Source: RGIG8748 sp045606045
GTDB taxonomy: Bacteria; Bacillota; Clostridia; UMGS1810
Direction: 5' to 3'
Assembly (NCBI GenBank): GCA_045606045.1
Contig: JAZURE010000018.1
Coordinates: 1 to 64,000, forward strand
Length of the DNA stretch: 64,000 bases
Below the pieces are notes generated by a model, which worked only from the letters and a program-made list of their open reading frames with translations, ran no database searches and was not told where the DNA came from. Below are positions 35,110 through 43,415 of this stretch, one piece after another; the first letter of the stretch is position 1, and each line of letters starts with the position of its first letter. Made by a program: the position numbers and the translations under genes.

Positions 35110-36135
35110 TTACTTTATGACTCTGATCCAACCCTCGGGAGCTTCTATTCTGCCCATCTGTATACCTGTTAAGGTATCGTAGAGCTTCTTGGTTACAGGG
35201 CCCATTTCGTTCATGCCGCTTGGCAGACAGATTTCTTTGCCGTGGTCTACTATTTTACCTACGGGGGAGATAACTGCCGCAGTACCGCAGAGACCGCATT
35301 CTGCCATTTCACTAACTTCCGAAAGGGGAACAGGTCTTTCCTCTGCTTCGAGACCTAAGTAATCCTTAGCCACCTGTACAAGAGACCTTCTTGTTATAGA
35401 GGGGAGGATAGTGGGGGACTTGGGTGTTACAACCTTGTTGTCCTTTGTAACAAAGAGGAAGTTTGCACCGCCTGTCTCTTCCACGTATGTACGGGTTTTG
35501 GAATCTAAGTACATATTTTCGTCATAGCCCTCATCGTGAGCAGTAACTATGGCATGAAGACTCATTGCATAGTTAAGACCTGCCTTTATATGACCTGTAC
35601 CGCAAGGAGCAGCACGGTCAAAATCGCATACACGGAGTGTCAGGGGCTTTGCACCGCCCTTGAAGTAGGGGCCTACGGGTGTAGCCAGAATTCTGAACTG
35701 ATACTCTGTAGCGGGTTTAACACCTATTACTGCATTGGATGCAAACATATAGGGTCTAAGGTAAAGTGAAGCACCGCTTCCGTAGGGGGGTACCCACTCG
35801 GCATTAGCTTTTACAACCTTTTCTACAGCTTCTATGAATTTGTCTACGGGATATACAGGCATCTCAAGTCTTTCGCATGAGTCTGCCATTCTCTGTGCGT
35901 TAAGGTCGGGGCGGAATACAACTATATCGCCCTTTTCGGTGGTATATGCCTTAAGACCTTCAAAGCAGGTCTGTGCATACTGGAGTACGCCTGCACATTC
36001 GTTTATTACTACATTGTTGTCTGTGGTAAGCTCGCCTTCGTCCCATTTGCCGTCCTTGTAGTTGGCAACGAAGCGGTAATCGGTCTTCATATAGGCGAAT
36101 CCGAGTGAGCCCCAATCGATATCTTTCTTCTGCAT
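35110..36135 (-). CDS. ilvE: branched-chain amino acid aminotransferase
   Basis: PLP-dependent class IV transaminase, 341 aa, for the last step of Ile, Leu and Val synthesis. The YFKGGAKPLTLRVCDFDRAAPCGTGHIKAGLNYAMSL stretch carries the PLP Lys in its GHIKAGLNYA part. VEETGGANFLFV and GLCGTAAVISPVGKI are the later family motifs. The length fits the bacterial/eukaryotic BCAT2-like type. The ATG at 36135 has AAAGGATGA upstream; an in-frame ATG at 36198 is too far from an SD. Its promoter is at 36177-36205, divergent from the aroF promoter. Confidence 0.93.
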   Translation of the reverse strand: MQKKDIDWGSLGFAYMKTDYRFVANYKDGKWDEGELTTDNNVVINECAGVLQYAQTCFEGLKAYTTEKGDIVVFRPDLNAQRMADSCERLEMPVYPVDKFIEAVEKVVKANAEWVPPYGSGASLYLRPYMFASNAVIGVKPATEYQFRILATPVGPYFKGGAKPLTLRVCDFDRAAPCGTGHIKAGLNYAMSLHAIVTAHDEGYDENMYLDSKTRTYVEETGGANFLFVTKDNKVVTPKSPTILPSITRRSLVQVAKDYLGLEAEERPVPLSEVSEMAECGLCGTAAVISPVGKIVDHGKEICLPSGMNEMGPVTKKLYDTLTGIQMGRIEAPEGWIRVIK

Positions 36136-36176
36136 ATTTATCATCCTTTCGCTATGTACATTACTAATATTCTTAT

Positions 36177-36205
36177 AGTATAGCACACATATTAACAAAT
36201 TTCAA
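36177..36205 (-). promoter_or_regulatory. sigma-A promoter of ilvE
   Basis: Minus-strand TTGAAA (36200-36205), 17-base spacer, TATACT (36177-36182). Confidence 0.65.
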
Positions 36206-36226
36206 ATATTATTTTTCAGAAAATGC

Positions 36227-36255
36227 TTGCATTTTCAAAAAAACAGTGCTATAAT
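36227..36255 (+). promoter_or_regulatory. sigma-A promoter of the aroF leader
   Basis: TTGCAT (36227-36232), 17-base spacer, TATAAT (36250-36255). Confidence 0.7.
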
Positions 36256-36278
36256 ACTTTGCAACGGAGATGATATAA

Positions 36279-36380
36279 GTGATACAATCCATAAGCAAAA
36301 ACTATACAGAATATTATCGATTTAGCACTTTTAAGGGCTATGTCTTTTTTGCGTATGATTTTTGCAAGGATGAGTGTTAG
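36279..36380 (+). CDS. Tyr/Phe-rich leader peptide of aroF (candidate attenuator peptide)
   Basis: A 33-residue reading frame from GTG 36279 to TAG 36378-36380, preceded by GGAG at 36266-36269. Ten residues are aromatic: Tyr at 9, 12, 13, 21 and 26, and Phe at 15, 18, 23, 24 and 28, including a YY and an FF pair. It lies directly behind a promoter and before a terminator hairpin that precedes aroF. That is the classical arrangement for ribosome-mediated attenuation by charged tRNA-Tyr and tRNA-Phe. The length is in the range of known leader peptides. Confidence 0.7.
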   Translation: MIQSISKNYTEYYRFSTFKGYVFFAYDFCKDEC

Positions 36381-36412
36381 TTTTGTACCGTTTATAGTAT
36401 TTTAATTTATAT

Positions 36413-36448
36413 TACGGAGCTCATTTTTGCGAGGCTCCGTATTTTTTT
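36413..36448 (+). terminator. attenuator terminator before aroF
   Basis: TACGGAGC (36413-36420) pairs with GCTCCGTA (36434-36441), followed by seven T. It lies between the leader peptide and the aroF SD, so it must be passed to express aroF. Confidence 0.8.
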
Positions 36449-36490
36449 GTAATTCATGTGGCTTTGCAAGCTCCTAAGGAGGAATTTTTT

Positions 36491-37507
36491 ATGATTATCA
36501 TTATGAAACCGCGCACCACCGACAGCGATGTAAATGCCGTAGCACAAAAGCTCAAGGAAAGCTACGGTGTGAGCATTCAGGTAAACAAGGGTGTGGATTG
36601 CACCGTGCTCGGTGTAATAGGAAACACCAACATAATTGACATCGACAAGGTAATGCTTCTTGACAATGTAGAAAAGGTTATGCCCGTAAGTGAGTCATAT
36701 AAGAAGGTAAGCCGTAAATTCCACCCCGATGACACCATAGTGGATTGCAGCGGTGTTAAGATGGGCGGAAACAAGCTAAACATAATAGCAGGTCCCTGCT
36801 CTGTGGAAAGCAAGGAGCAGATAGAGACCATAGCAAGAGATGTAAAGGCTTCGGGCGCATCCATGCTAAGAGGCGGTGCATACAAACCGCGTTCCTCGCC
36901 GTACTCGTTCCAGGGACTTGAGCTTGAGGGACTTGAGATGCTTATCCACGCGAAAGAACAGACAGGACTTCCCATTGTTACCGAGATTATGTCTCCCCAA
37001 CTTGTAGAGAAATTTGACGAGTGTGTGGATGTAATTCAGGTTGGCGCAAGAAATATGCAGAATTTTGACCTCTTAAAAGAGCTTTCCAAAACAAGAAAAC
37101 CAATCCTTTTAAAAAGAGGACTTTCAGCAACCATAGAGGAATGGCTTATGAGTGCCGAGTACATCCTTGCAGGCGGCAACCCCAATGTAATCCTCTGCGA
37201 GAGGGGTATTAGGACATTTGAAACCTACACAAGAAACACTCTCGATTTGAGTGCCGTACCTGCCGTGAAGAGACTTTCGCATCTTCCTGTGGTTATAGAC
37301 CCGTCTCATGCAACAGGTATCAACTGGATGGTAGAGCCTCTTGCCATGGCTTCTGTTGCCGTGGGTGCAGACGGTCTTATAATAGAGGTACACAACGACC
37401 CCAAAAACGCCAAGTGCGATGGTGCACAGTCCATAACCCCTGCTGAATTTGATTCGCTTGTAAAGAAGATTTCCAAGATTGCACCTGATTTTAACAAGAC
37501 CTTATAA
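36491..37507 (+). CDS. aroF: 3-deoxy-7-phosphoheptulonate synthase (DAHP synthase)
   Basis: Condenses PEP and erythrose 4-phosphate, the entry step of aromatic amino acid synthesis. The 338-aa protein has the extra N-terminal ferredoxin-like domain (about residues 1-75, MIIIMKPRTTDSDVNAVA) typical of the TM0343/Bacillus type, which can bind Phe or Tyr. The TIM-barrel catalytic domain shows IIAGPCSVESKEQ, GGAYKPRSSPYSFQG and LPVVIDPSHATG. The ATG at 36491 has AAGGAGG; the ATG at 36458 lies earlier in the leader. The leader peptide and attenuator upstream suggest control by Tyr/Phe supply, in addition to feedback on the enzyme. Confidence 0.95.
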   Translation: MIIIMKPRTTDSDVNAVAQKLKESYGVSIQVNKGVDCTVLGVIGNTNIIDIDKVMLLDNVEKVMPVSESYKKVSRKFHPDDTIVDCSGVKMGGNKLNIIAGPCSVESKEQIETIARDVKASGASMLRGGAYKPRSSPYSFQGLELEGLEMLIHAKEQTGLPIVTEIMSPQLVEKFDECVDVIQVGARNMQNFDLLKELSKTRKPILLKRGLSATIEEWLMSAEYILAGGNPNVILCERGIRTFETYTRNTLDLSAVPAVKRLSHLPVVIDPSHATGINWMVEPLAMASVAVGADGLIIEVHNDPKNAKCDGAQSITPAEFDSLVKKISKIAPDFNKTL

Positions 37508-37512
37508 CACCA

Positions 37513-37540
37513 AAAAGCCTGCCAATCGGCAGGCTTTTGA
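37513..37540 (+). terminator. terminator of aroF
   Basis: Perfect 11-bp stem AAAAGCCTGCC/GGCAGGCTTTT (37513-37523, 37528-37538). Confidence 0.85.
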
Positions 37541-37579
37541 TATTTTGTTTGGCTACAAGTTCACAGATGTCATGAATTA

Positions 37580-37737
37580 AAAAAGGTGCACCGGCAAAGC
37601 CAATGCACCGAAAAACGCATGACTCTGATTGTTACCACACAAACCGACATATCAAAAGAAAACCGTCGAAAAGAGCGTGCGTTTTTGCCTAAACAAAAAC
37701 AGACGATTTTTCTCCTAATATTAAAGTTTGTGTGGTA
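37580..37737 (-). ncRNA. probable small RNA, class unknown
   Basis: A transcription unit of about 157 nt on the minus strand with no plausible reading frame. It has a promoter (37743-37771), a closing stem ACCACACAAAC/GTTTGTGTGGT (37634-37644 with 37726-37736) at its 5' end, an inner hairpin GTTTTTG-loop-CAAAAAC and a second inner pairing of AAAATCGTC with GACGGTTTT. An 11-bp terminator stem (37585-37595 with 37599-37609, three-base loop) is followed by six T. The folded part is only about 103 nt, too short for typical 6S RNA, and no SRP, tmRNA or riboswitch signature is seen. No gene follows in its direction, so it is not a leader. Confidence 0.65.
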
Positions 37738-37742
37738 GGTTT

Positions 37743-37771
37743 ATTCTAACACATATACCTTAAACCGTCAA
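37743..37771 (-). promoter_or_regulatory. sigma-A promoter of the small RNA
   Basis: Minus-strand TTGACG (37766-37771), 17-base spacer, TAGAAT (37743-37748). Confidence 0.65.
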
Positions 37772-37793
37772 GGATAAGCTTTATAAAAACACC

Positions 37794-37822
37794 TTGAAAA
37801 ATGTATAAATTTGTCATATAAT
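37794..37822 (+). promoter_or_regulatory. sigma-A promoter of the type I toxin
   Basis: TTGAAA (37794-37799), 17-base spacer, TATAAT (37817-37822). Confidence 0.7.
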
Positions 37823-37900
37823 ACGTTTTAAAGGTAAGACCTAAACAAGCGTAAAGATAAGGCGGTTATGCTATCATCTCCGAGAAAGGAGGTGGTCGCT

Positions 37901-37969
37901 ATGGATAATGAATACATAATTTCATTTATGATTATTTTGTTACTTTTAGTAATTTCCATAAAAAAATAA
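37901..37969 (+). CDS. 22-residue hydrophobic peptide, candidate type I toxin
   Basis: The gene has a near-perfect SD (AAAGGAGGTGG, AGGAGG at 37887-37892). It encodes a charged N-terminus (MDNEYIIS), one hydrophobic helix (FMIILLLLVISI) and a KK end, 22 residues in all. This is the form of the TxpA/BsrG/Fst and putative holin-like type I toxins. Its promoter is at 37794-37822, a 72-nt leader precedes it, and a two-way terminator follows directly. A convergent RNA starts from a consensus promoter on the other strand. Assignment as a toxin is from architecture; no sequence match was possible. Confidence 0.65.
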   Translation: MDNEYIISFMIILLLLVISIKK

Positions 37970-38045
37970 CGCCCACGGTCAAATGAAGCGTTATTTTTAC
38001 AAATAAACTTTTTTGGCATAACCGTTTGAGGTCTTGCCTTTTTCT
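37958..38045 (-). ncRNA. candidate antisense RNA antitoxin
   Basis: About 88 nt transcribed toward the toxin gene from the promoter at 38052-38080. It ends at the shared hairpin AAAATAACGC/GCGTTATTTT (37963-37972, 37988-37997), so it overlaps the toxin mRNA 3' end and the last codons. Its 5' part (GGCAAGACCTCAAACGG, minus strand) repeats in the same sense the start of the toxin mRNA (GGTAAGACCTAAAC from 37832), and GGTTATGC also occurs in both RNAs. Such shared repeats are known from the Fst/par type of system, although there they give complementary stretches. Confidence 0.6.
37963..38001. terminator. bidirectional terminator shared by toxin and antitoxin RNAs
   Basis: Ten-bp perfect arms at 37963-37972 and 37988-37997 with T runs on both strands (five on plus, seven on minus). 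Confidence 0.8.
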
Positions 38046-38051
38046 ATAATT

Positions 38052-38080
38052 ATTATACAGCTAAAATATTGTTATGTCAA
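38052..38080 (-). promoter_or_regulatory. consensus promoter of the antisense RNA
   Basis: Exact TTGACA (38075-38080) and TATAAT (38052-38057) on the minus strand with a 17-base spacer. This is stronger than the toxin promoter, as expected for an antitoxin RNA in excess. Confidence 0.8.
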
Positions 38081-38098
38081 TCAATAATATGAATATAC

Positions 38099-38127
38099 TT
38101 GTTATTTTTTAAAAAAAGTGATAGAAT
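38099..38127 (+). promoter_or_regulatory. promoter of uvrBA
   Basis: TTGTTA (38099-38104), 17-base spacer, TAGAAT (38122-38127). No clear LexA box of the Firmicutes type (GAACnnnnGTTC) was seen here. Confidence 0.5.
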
Positions 38128-38160
38128 AAATACATGAAAATTATGAAAGGAGGATAAACG

Positions 38161-40119
38161 GTGCAGGATTTTAAGGTAGTATCTCCCTATGAGCCAAAGG
38201 GCGACCAGATTAAAGCCATAGACGAGCTTTCGAGGGGAATTACAGAGGGCATGCGCGGTCAAACCCTCATGGGTGTTACAGGCTCGGGCAAAACCTACAC
38301 AATAGCCAAAACCATAGAGAGAGTAAATAAGCCCACCCTGGTCTTAGCACACAACAAGGTGCTTGCGGCACAGCTATGCAGCGAATTCAAAGAGTTTTTT
38401 CCAAACAATGCTGTAGAATATTTCGTGTCCTACTACGACTACTATCAGCCCGAGGCATACATTCCCAGTACCGATACCTTTATAGAAAAGGACTCCTCCA
38501 TGAATGACGAAATAGACCGCCTGCGCCACAGCGCAACTGCGGCACTTTTTGAGCGCAGGGATGTCATAATTGTTGCCAGCGTTTCGTGTATATACGGTCT
38601 GGGCGACCCCGATGATTACAAAAACCTCATGTTAAGTCTCAGGGTAGGCAACGAGTACGACAGAGATATGCTTCTTAGAAAGCTTGTGGATATGCAGTAC
38701 AGAAGAAATGACATAAGCCTTGAGCGAGGCACATTCCGTGTGAGAGGCGATGTACTTGAGGTGCTTCCCGTAGGACAGGGCGAAAAGGCGGTAAGGATAG
38801 AATTCTTCGGTGACGAGATAGACAGAATATGTGAAATAGATACCGTAACGGGCGAGGTTACTGCCATGCGTACCTATACGGCGCTCTTTCCTGCTTCGCA
38901 TTATGCCACAACAGCAGAGAAGATGAGAAGAGCAATAGGAACAATATCCGATGAGCTTACAGAGCGTCTTGCGGAATTAAAATCGCAAAACAAGCTTTTG
39001 GAGATGCAAAGGCTTGAACAACGCACCAACTACGACCTCGAAATGATGCAGGAGATAGGCTTTTGTCAGGGTATTGAAAACTATTCCCGCCATATAAGCG
39101 GAAGAGAGCCAGGCAGTGCGCCCTATACCCTCATAGACTATATGCCCGATGATTTTCTGCTTGTAATAGATGAATCTCATGTTACCATACCGCAGGTAAG
39201 AGCTATGTATGCGGGCGACCGTTCTCGAAAGACCGCGCTTGTGGACTATGGCTTCCGCCTGCCGTCTGCCTTTGATAACAGACCTCTGTGCTTCGAGGAA
39301 TTTGAAAAGAAGATAAATCAGGTGGTATTCGTAAGCGCAACCCCTGCCGACTACGAAAAGGAGCATTCCTCCAAGGTGGTAGAGCAGGTAATCCGACCCA
39401 CAGGACTTGTGGACCCCGAGGTTATAGTGCGCCCCGTAAAAGGTCAGGTGGACGACCTCATAGGCGCTATAAACGAGGTTACCGAAAAAAATCAGAGGGT
39501 GCTTGTAACCACCCTTACAAAGAAAATGGCAGAATCTCTTACCGACTACCTGCACGATGTAGGCATAAAGGTGCGTTATCTTCACAGCGATGTGGAAACA
39601 ATAGAGAGAATGGAAATAATAAGGGATTTGCGCCTTGGTGTGTTCGATGTGCTTGTGGGAATAAACCTGCTCCGTGAGGGACTCGACATTCCCGAGGTAA
39701 GCCTTGTAGCCATACTCGATGCCGACAAAGAGGGATTCCTCAGAAGCGAAACCTCGCTTATACAGACTATAGGCAGAGCCGCACCTAATGCCGTGGGCAG
39801 AGTAATTATGTATGCGGACGAAATTACCCGTTCCATGAAAAGCGCCATAGACGAAACCAACCGAAGACGCGCTCTGCAGGAAGAGTTCAATCGTGAGCAT
39901 GGCATAGTACCTGCCACCATTACAAAGGATGTAAGAGGCATCATAAAGACATATGTAGAGGACGATAAGGGTGCCGACACAGCCGTGGAAATGAGTATGG
40001 AAGAGAAAATTGCAAATCTTACACTCCTTATGCACAAGGCGGCACAGGAGCTCGAATTCGAAGAGGCGGCACGCCTGAGAGACGAAATTACAAGAATCAA
40101 AAAGCAAAACGAAATGTAG
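38161..40119 (+). CDS. uvrB: excinuclease ABC subunit B
   Basis: Damage-verifying helicase of nucleotide excision repair, loaded by UvrA and then binding UvrC. The 652-aa protein has Walker A GVTGSGKTYTIAK (about residues 38-50), the beta-hairpin region SYYDYYQPEAYIP, the DEAD-like LLVIDESHVT, helicase motifs V and VI (INLLREGLDIPEVSLVAILD; QTIGRAAPN) and a C-terminal UVR domain (about 615-650) for UvrC. The GTG start at 38161 has AAAGGAGG upstream. uvrA follows 10 bases later, the usual operon. Confidence 0.97.
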   Translation: MQDFKVVSPYEPKGDQIKAIDELSRGITEGMRGQTLMGVTGSGKTYTIAKTIERVNKPTLVLAHNKVLAAQLCSEFKEFFPNNAVEYFVSYYDYYQPEAYIPSTDTFIEKDSSMNDEIDRLRHSATAALFERRDVIIVASVSCIYGLGDPDDYKNLMLSLRVGNEYDRDMLLRKLVDMQYRRNDISLERGTFRVRGDVLEVLPVGQGEKAVRIEFFGDEIDRICEIDTVTGEVTAMRTYTALFPASHYATTAEKMRRAIGTISDELTERLAELKSQNKLLEMQRLEQRTNYDLEMMQEIGFCQGIENYSRHISGREPGSAPYTLIDYMPDDFLLVIDESHVTIPQVRAMYAGDRSRKTALVDYGFRLPSAFDNRPLCFEEFEKKINQVVFVSATPADYEKEHSSKVVEQVIRPTGLVDPEVIVRPVKGQVDDLIGAINEVTEKNQRVLVTTLTKKMAESLTDYLHDVGIKVRYLHSDVETIERMEIIRDLRLGVFDVLVGINLLREGLDIPEVSLVAILDADKEGFLRSETSLIQTIGRAAPNAVGRVIMYADEITRSMKSAIDETNRRRALQEEFNREHGIVPATITKDVRGIIKTYVEDDKGADTAVEMSMEEKIANLTLLMHKAAQELEFEEAARLRDEITRIKKQNEM

Positions 40120-40129
40120 GAGAATACAC

Positions 40130-42943
40130 ATGCCAAAGGATACAATATATATTCGCGGTGCAAGAGAGCACAATCTTAAAAATATAGATATATCCATACC
40201 CAGAGACAAGCTTGTGGTATTTACGGGGCTTTCGGGCTCGGGTAAGTCTTCGCTTGCCTTTGATACCATATATGCCGAGGGGCAGCGCAGATATGTGGAG
40301 TCGCTTTCCTCGTATGCAAGGCAGTTTCTGGGACAGTTGGACAAGCCTGATATAGACTATATCGAGGGACTTTCCCCTGCCATAAGCATAGACCAGAAGA
40401 CCACAAGCCACAATCCGCGCTCTACTGTGGGCACCGTTACGGAAATTTATGACTATTTTCGACTTCTTTTTGCAAGAACAGGCATTATGCACTGCCCTAA
40501 ATGCGGCAAGACCATAGCCTCACAATCCATAGATGAAATTGTGGATGCCATAATGGCACTTGGCGAGGGAACAAAGCTGCAGATACTTGCACCTATAGTA
40601 AGAGAGAAAAAGGGCACACATCAGAAAGTGTTTGAAAATGCAAAAAAGAACGGCTTTGTAAGGGTGCGTATAAACGGAGAAATACACGACCTCTACGAAG
40701 ACATATCGCTCGAAAAGAACAACCGCCACACCATAGAGATAGTAGTAGACAGAATTGCCGTTAAAGAGGGCATCATATCCAGAATTACCGATTCCGTTCA
40801 GACCGCACTTGAAATAGGCGGAGGTATTGCCATAGTTGTGCTTACAGACGGCACAGAGCTTGTGTACAATCAGAATTTTGCCTGCCGTGACTGCGGTATA
40901 AGCATGGAGGAGATGACACCGCGTTCATTTTCATTCAACAGCCCCATAGGTGCGTGCAAAGAGTGTCTGGGACTTGGTATGCTCATGGAGATAGACCCCG
41001 ACCTTGTGGTAGCGGATACCTCAAAGTCAGTGTTTGACGGCGGTATAGATGTGTGCGGATTTAAAAATATCGGTGACGATGGCTCATATTCGCGCCTTTG
41101 GATAGAAGCGCTCGGTCAAAAACACGGCTTTAATCCGAACAAGGCAATAGAGGATTTGACCGATGAAGAGTACAATCTAATAATGTACGGAAGCGATGAG
41201 CCTCTTACCATAGTGTACATGGGAGAAAGAAAGACGCGCCCCTTTGAAGGCATAATAAATACATTAAAGAGACGCTACAAGGATTCGTTCTCGTCATTTA
41301 TGAAAGCGGAGATAGAGTCACTTATGAGCAGTAATCCCTGCCCCTCGTGTAAGGGCAGAAGACTTCGTGACGAAATACTTGCAGTTACCATAGGTGATAA
41401 GAATATAGCCGAGGTGTGCGAGATGAGTATTCGTGATACAAAGGCATTCTTCGACTCACTTACATTTACCGACACGGAAATGATAATTGCAAAGCAGATT
41501 TTAAAGGAGATAAATTCCCGACTTCAGTTCCTCATAGATGTAGGCCTTGACTACCTTACCCTCTCCCGCAATGCAGGCAGTCTCTCGGGCGGTGAGGCAC
41601 AGAGAATACGTCTTGCCACACAGATTGGCTCAAGCCTTATGGGAGTTCTTTATATACTCGATGAGCCGTCAATAGGACTTCATCAGAGGGACAACGATAA
41701 GCTTCTTGCAACCTTAAAGAAGCTTCGTGACCTTGGCAACACTCTCATAGTAGTAGAGCACGACGAGGACACAATGAGGGCGGCAGACCATATTGTAGAC
41801 ATCGGCCCCGGTGCAGGTATTCACGGAGGGTATGTGGTTGCCGAGGGCACGGTAGAGGACATAGAAAACTGCGAGGAGAGCATTACGGGGGCGTATCTTA
41901 GCGGAAGAAAGAAGATAGAAGTACCCGCAGAGCGCCGAAAAGGAAACGGCAAGGCAGTTTCCATTAAAGGTGCAAGTGAAAACAACTTAAAGAATATAGA
42001 TGTTGATTTTCCCTTAGGTAAATTCATATGCGTTACGGGTGTTTCCGGCTCGGGCAAATCGTCTCTTGTAAACGAAATATTAAACAAGAGCCTTTCCGCA
42101 AAGCTCAACCGTGCAAGGAAAAAAGCAGGTAAGCACAAGAGCATAAAGGGTGTAGAGAATTTAGACAAGGTCATAAGCATAGACCAGTCGCCAATAGGCA
42201 GAACACCGCGATCCAATCCTGCTACCTACACGGGTGTATTCGGCGATATAAGAACTGTATTCTCGCAGACAAATGAGGCTAAGTTGCGTGGCTATCAGCC
42301 CGGAAGATTCAGCTTCAATGTAGCAGGCGGACGCTGCGAGGCTTGTCAGGGTGACGGCATCATAAAGATAGAGATGCACTTTCTCTCCGATGTGTATGTA
42401 CCCTGCGAGGTGTGCAAGGGCAAGCGCTACAACAGAGAAACCCTTGAGGTTAAATTCAAGGGTAAGAATATAAGCGATGTACTTGATATGACGGTGGAAG
42501 AGGGATTAAGCTTCTTTGAAAACATACCCAAAATCCGCAGAAAGCTTCAGACCCTCTACGATGTGGGACTTGGATATATAAAGATAGGTCAGCCCTCCAC
42601 ACAGCTTTCGGGCGGTGAGGCGCAGAGGGTAAAGCTTGCCACAGAGCTTAGCCGTAAGTCTACGGGCAGGACCCTGTATATACTCGACGAACCTACAACG
42701 GGGCTTCACACGGCAGATGTGCATAAGCTTATAGAGGTACTGAGTATCCTTGCAGACAGCGGTAATACAGTTGTGGTTATAGAGCACAATTTAGATGTTA
42801 TAAAGATAGCAGACCATATCATAGACTTAGGCCCCGAGGGCGGCGACAAGGGAGGAACTCTGGTATGCACAGGCACTCCCGAAGAGGTGGCTGAGTGTGA
42901 GGCATCGTATACGGGCAGGTATCTTAAAAAGATTTTGAGGTGA
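40130..42943 (+). CDS. uvrA: excinuclease ABC subunit A
   Basis: DNA damage sensor with two ABC ATPase modules, 937 aa, standard length. The first Walker A is GLSGSGKSSLAFDTIYAEGQRRYVESLS (GLSGSGKSS core at about residues 33-41) and the second GVSGSGKSSLVNEIL (about 638-652). Zinc-finger cysteines occur at CPKCGK, CPSCKG and CEACQGDG/CEVCKGKRY. Both LSGGEAQR signature motifs are present. Follows uvrB in an operon and precedes an FHA protein by 4 bases, so the repair genes may be read on into the FHA/FtsW pair. Confidence 0.97.
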   Translation: MPKDTIYIRGAREHNLKNIDISIPRDKLVVFTGLSGSGKSSLAFDTIYAEGQRRYVESLSSYARQFLGQLDKPDIDYIEGLSPAISIDQKTTSHNPRSTVGTVTEIYDYFRLLFARTGIMHCPKCGKTIASQSIDEIVDAIMALGEGTKLQILAPIVREKKGTHQKVFENAKKNGFVRVRINGEIHDLYEDISLEKNNRHTIEIVVDRIAVKEGIISRITDSVQTALEIGGGIAIVVLTDGTELVYNQNFACRDCGISMEEMTPRSFSFNSPIGACKECLGLGMLMEIDPDLVVADTSKSVFDGGIDVCGFKNIGDDGSYSRLWIEALGQKHGFNPNKAIEDLTDEEYNLIMYGSDEPLTIVYMGERKTRPFEGIINTLKRRYKDSFSSFMKAEIESLMSSNPCPSCKGRRLRDEILAVTIGDKNIAEVCEMSIRDTKAFFDSLTFTDTEMIIAKQILKEINSRLQFLIDVGLDYLTLSRNAGSLSGGEAQRIRLATQIGSSLMGVLYILDEPSIGLHQRDNDKLLATLKKLRDLGNTLIVVEHDEDTMRAADHIVDIGPGAGIHGGYVVAEGTVEDIENCEESITGAYLSGRKKIEVPAERRKGNGKAVSIKGASENNLKNIDVDFPLGKFICVTGVSGSGKSSLVNEILNKSLSAKLNRARKKAGKHKSIKGVENLDKVISIDQSPIGRTPRSNPATYTGVFGDIRTVFSQTNEAKLRGYQPGRFSFNVAGGRCEACQGDGIIKIEMHFLSDVYVPCEVCKGKRYNRETLEVKFKGKNISDVLDMTVEEGLSFFENIPKIRRKLQTLYDVGLGYIKIGQPSTQLSGGEAQRVKLATELSRKSTGRTLYILDEPTTGLHTADVHKLIEVLSILADSGNTVVVIEHNLDVIKIADHIIDLGPEGGDKGGTLVCTGTPEEVAECEASYTGRYLKKILR

Positions 42944-42947
42944 ACTA

Positions 42948-43403
42948 ATGGGTATATTTGAACTCTTTTCGGGTGTTGTAAAGTTCATACTTATAGGCAT
43001 TGTCTACCTTTTTATACTAAAGGTTGTAAAGATGGTGTACCTTGATATATCGGACACCAAGAGAGCACGCAGGCAGATAACCGAGGGCATGGCGTATCTT
43101 AAATATTCGGGCAGGAAGAAAGACCTCGAATACAAAATATATGATACCTATGCCGTAAAGGAAGAGACATCTGTAGGCAGAACACGCAAAAACGACATCT
43201 GCATACCTGCACCCTTTATGTCCTCTCAGCATGCAAGGATATTCTTTGCCGACGGCGAATTCTACCTGGAGGACCTCGGCAGTACAAACGGCACTCTCTT
43301 AAACGGCAAGCATGTGGGTAACTACACACTCCCCATAAAAAGCGGAGATAAAATATCCTTTGGAAGCCTTAAGTTTACCTTTATGGAAAACAGCGATGAA
43401 TAG
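42948..43403 (+). CDS. membrane-anchored FHA domain protein
   Basis: Phosphothreonine-binding adaptor of 151 aa. One N-terminal membrane helix (about residues 10-30) anchors a cytoplasmic FHA domain (about 60-148) with the key positions GRTRKNDICIP, SSQHARI and LEDLGSTNGTLLNG. It sits 12 bases before an FtsW/RodA-like gene, a common pairing in Firmicutes and Actinobacteria. Ser/Thr kinase signalling may therefore bear on cell-wall synthesis, though no kinase gene lies in the window. Confidence 0.9.
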   Translation: MGIFELFSGVVKFILIGIVYLFILKVVKMVYLDISDTKRARRQITEGMAYLKYSGRKKDLEYKIYDTYAVKEETSVGRTRKNDICIPAPFMSSQHARIFFADGEFYLEDLGSTNGTLLNGKHVGNYTLPIKSGDKISFGSLKFTFMENSDE

Positions 43404-43415
43404 GGGTGGTACTGT

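Noticed and set aside
37580..37737. 6S RNA as the identity of the small RNA
   Set aside because: The folded core is about 103 nt with small internal loops; 6S RNAs are larger with a central bubble. Left as unclassified.
38977..40344. 455-residue open frame on the minus strand over uvrB/uvrA
   Set aside because: It is the antisense shadow of two certain genes, is Cys/Tyr/His-rich in the way of reversed coding DNA and has no SD.
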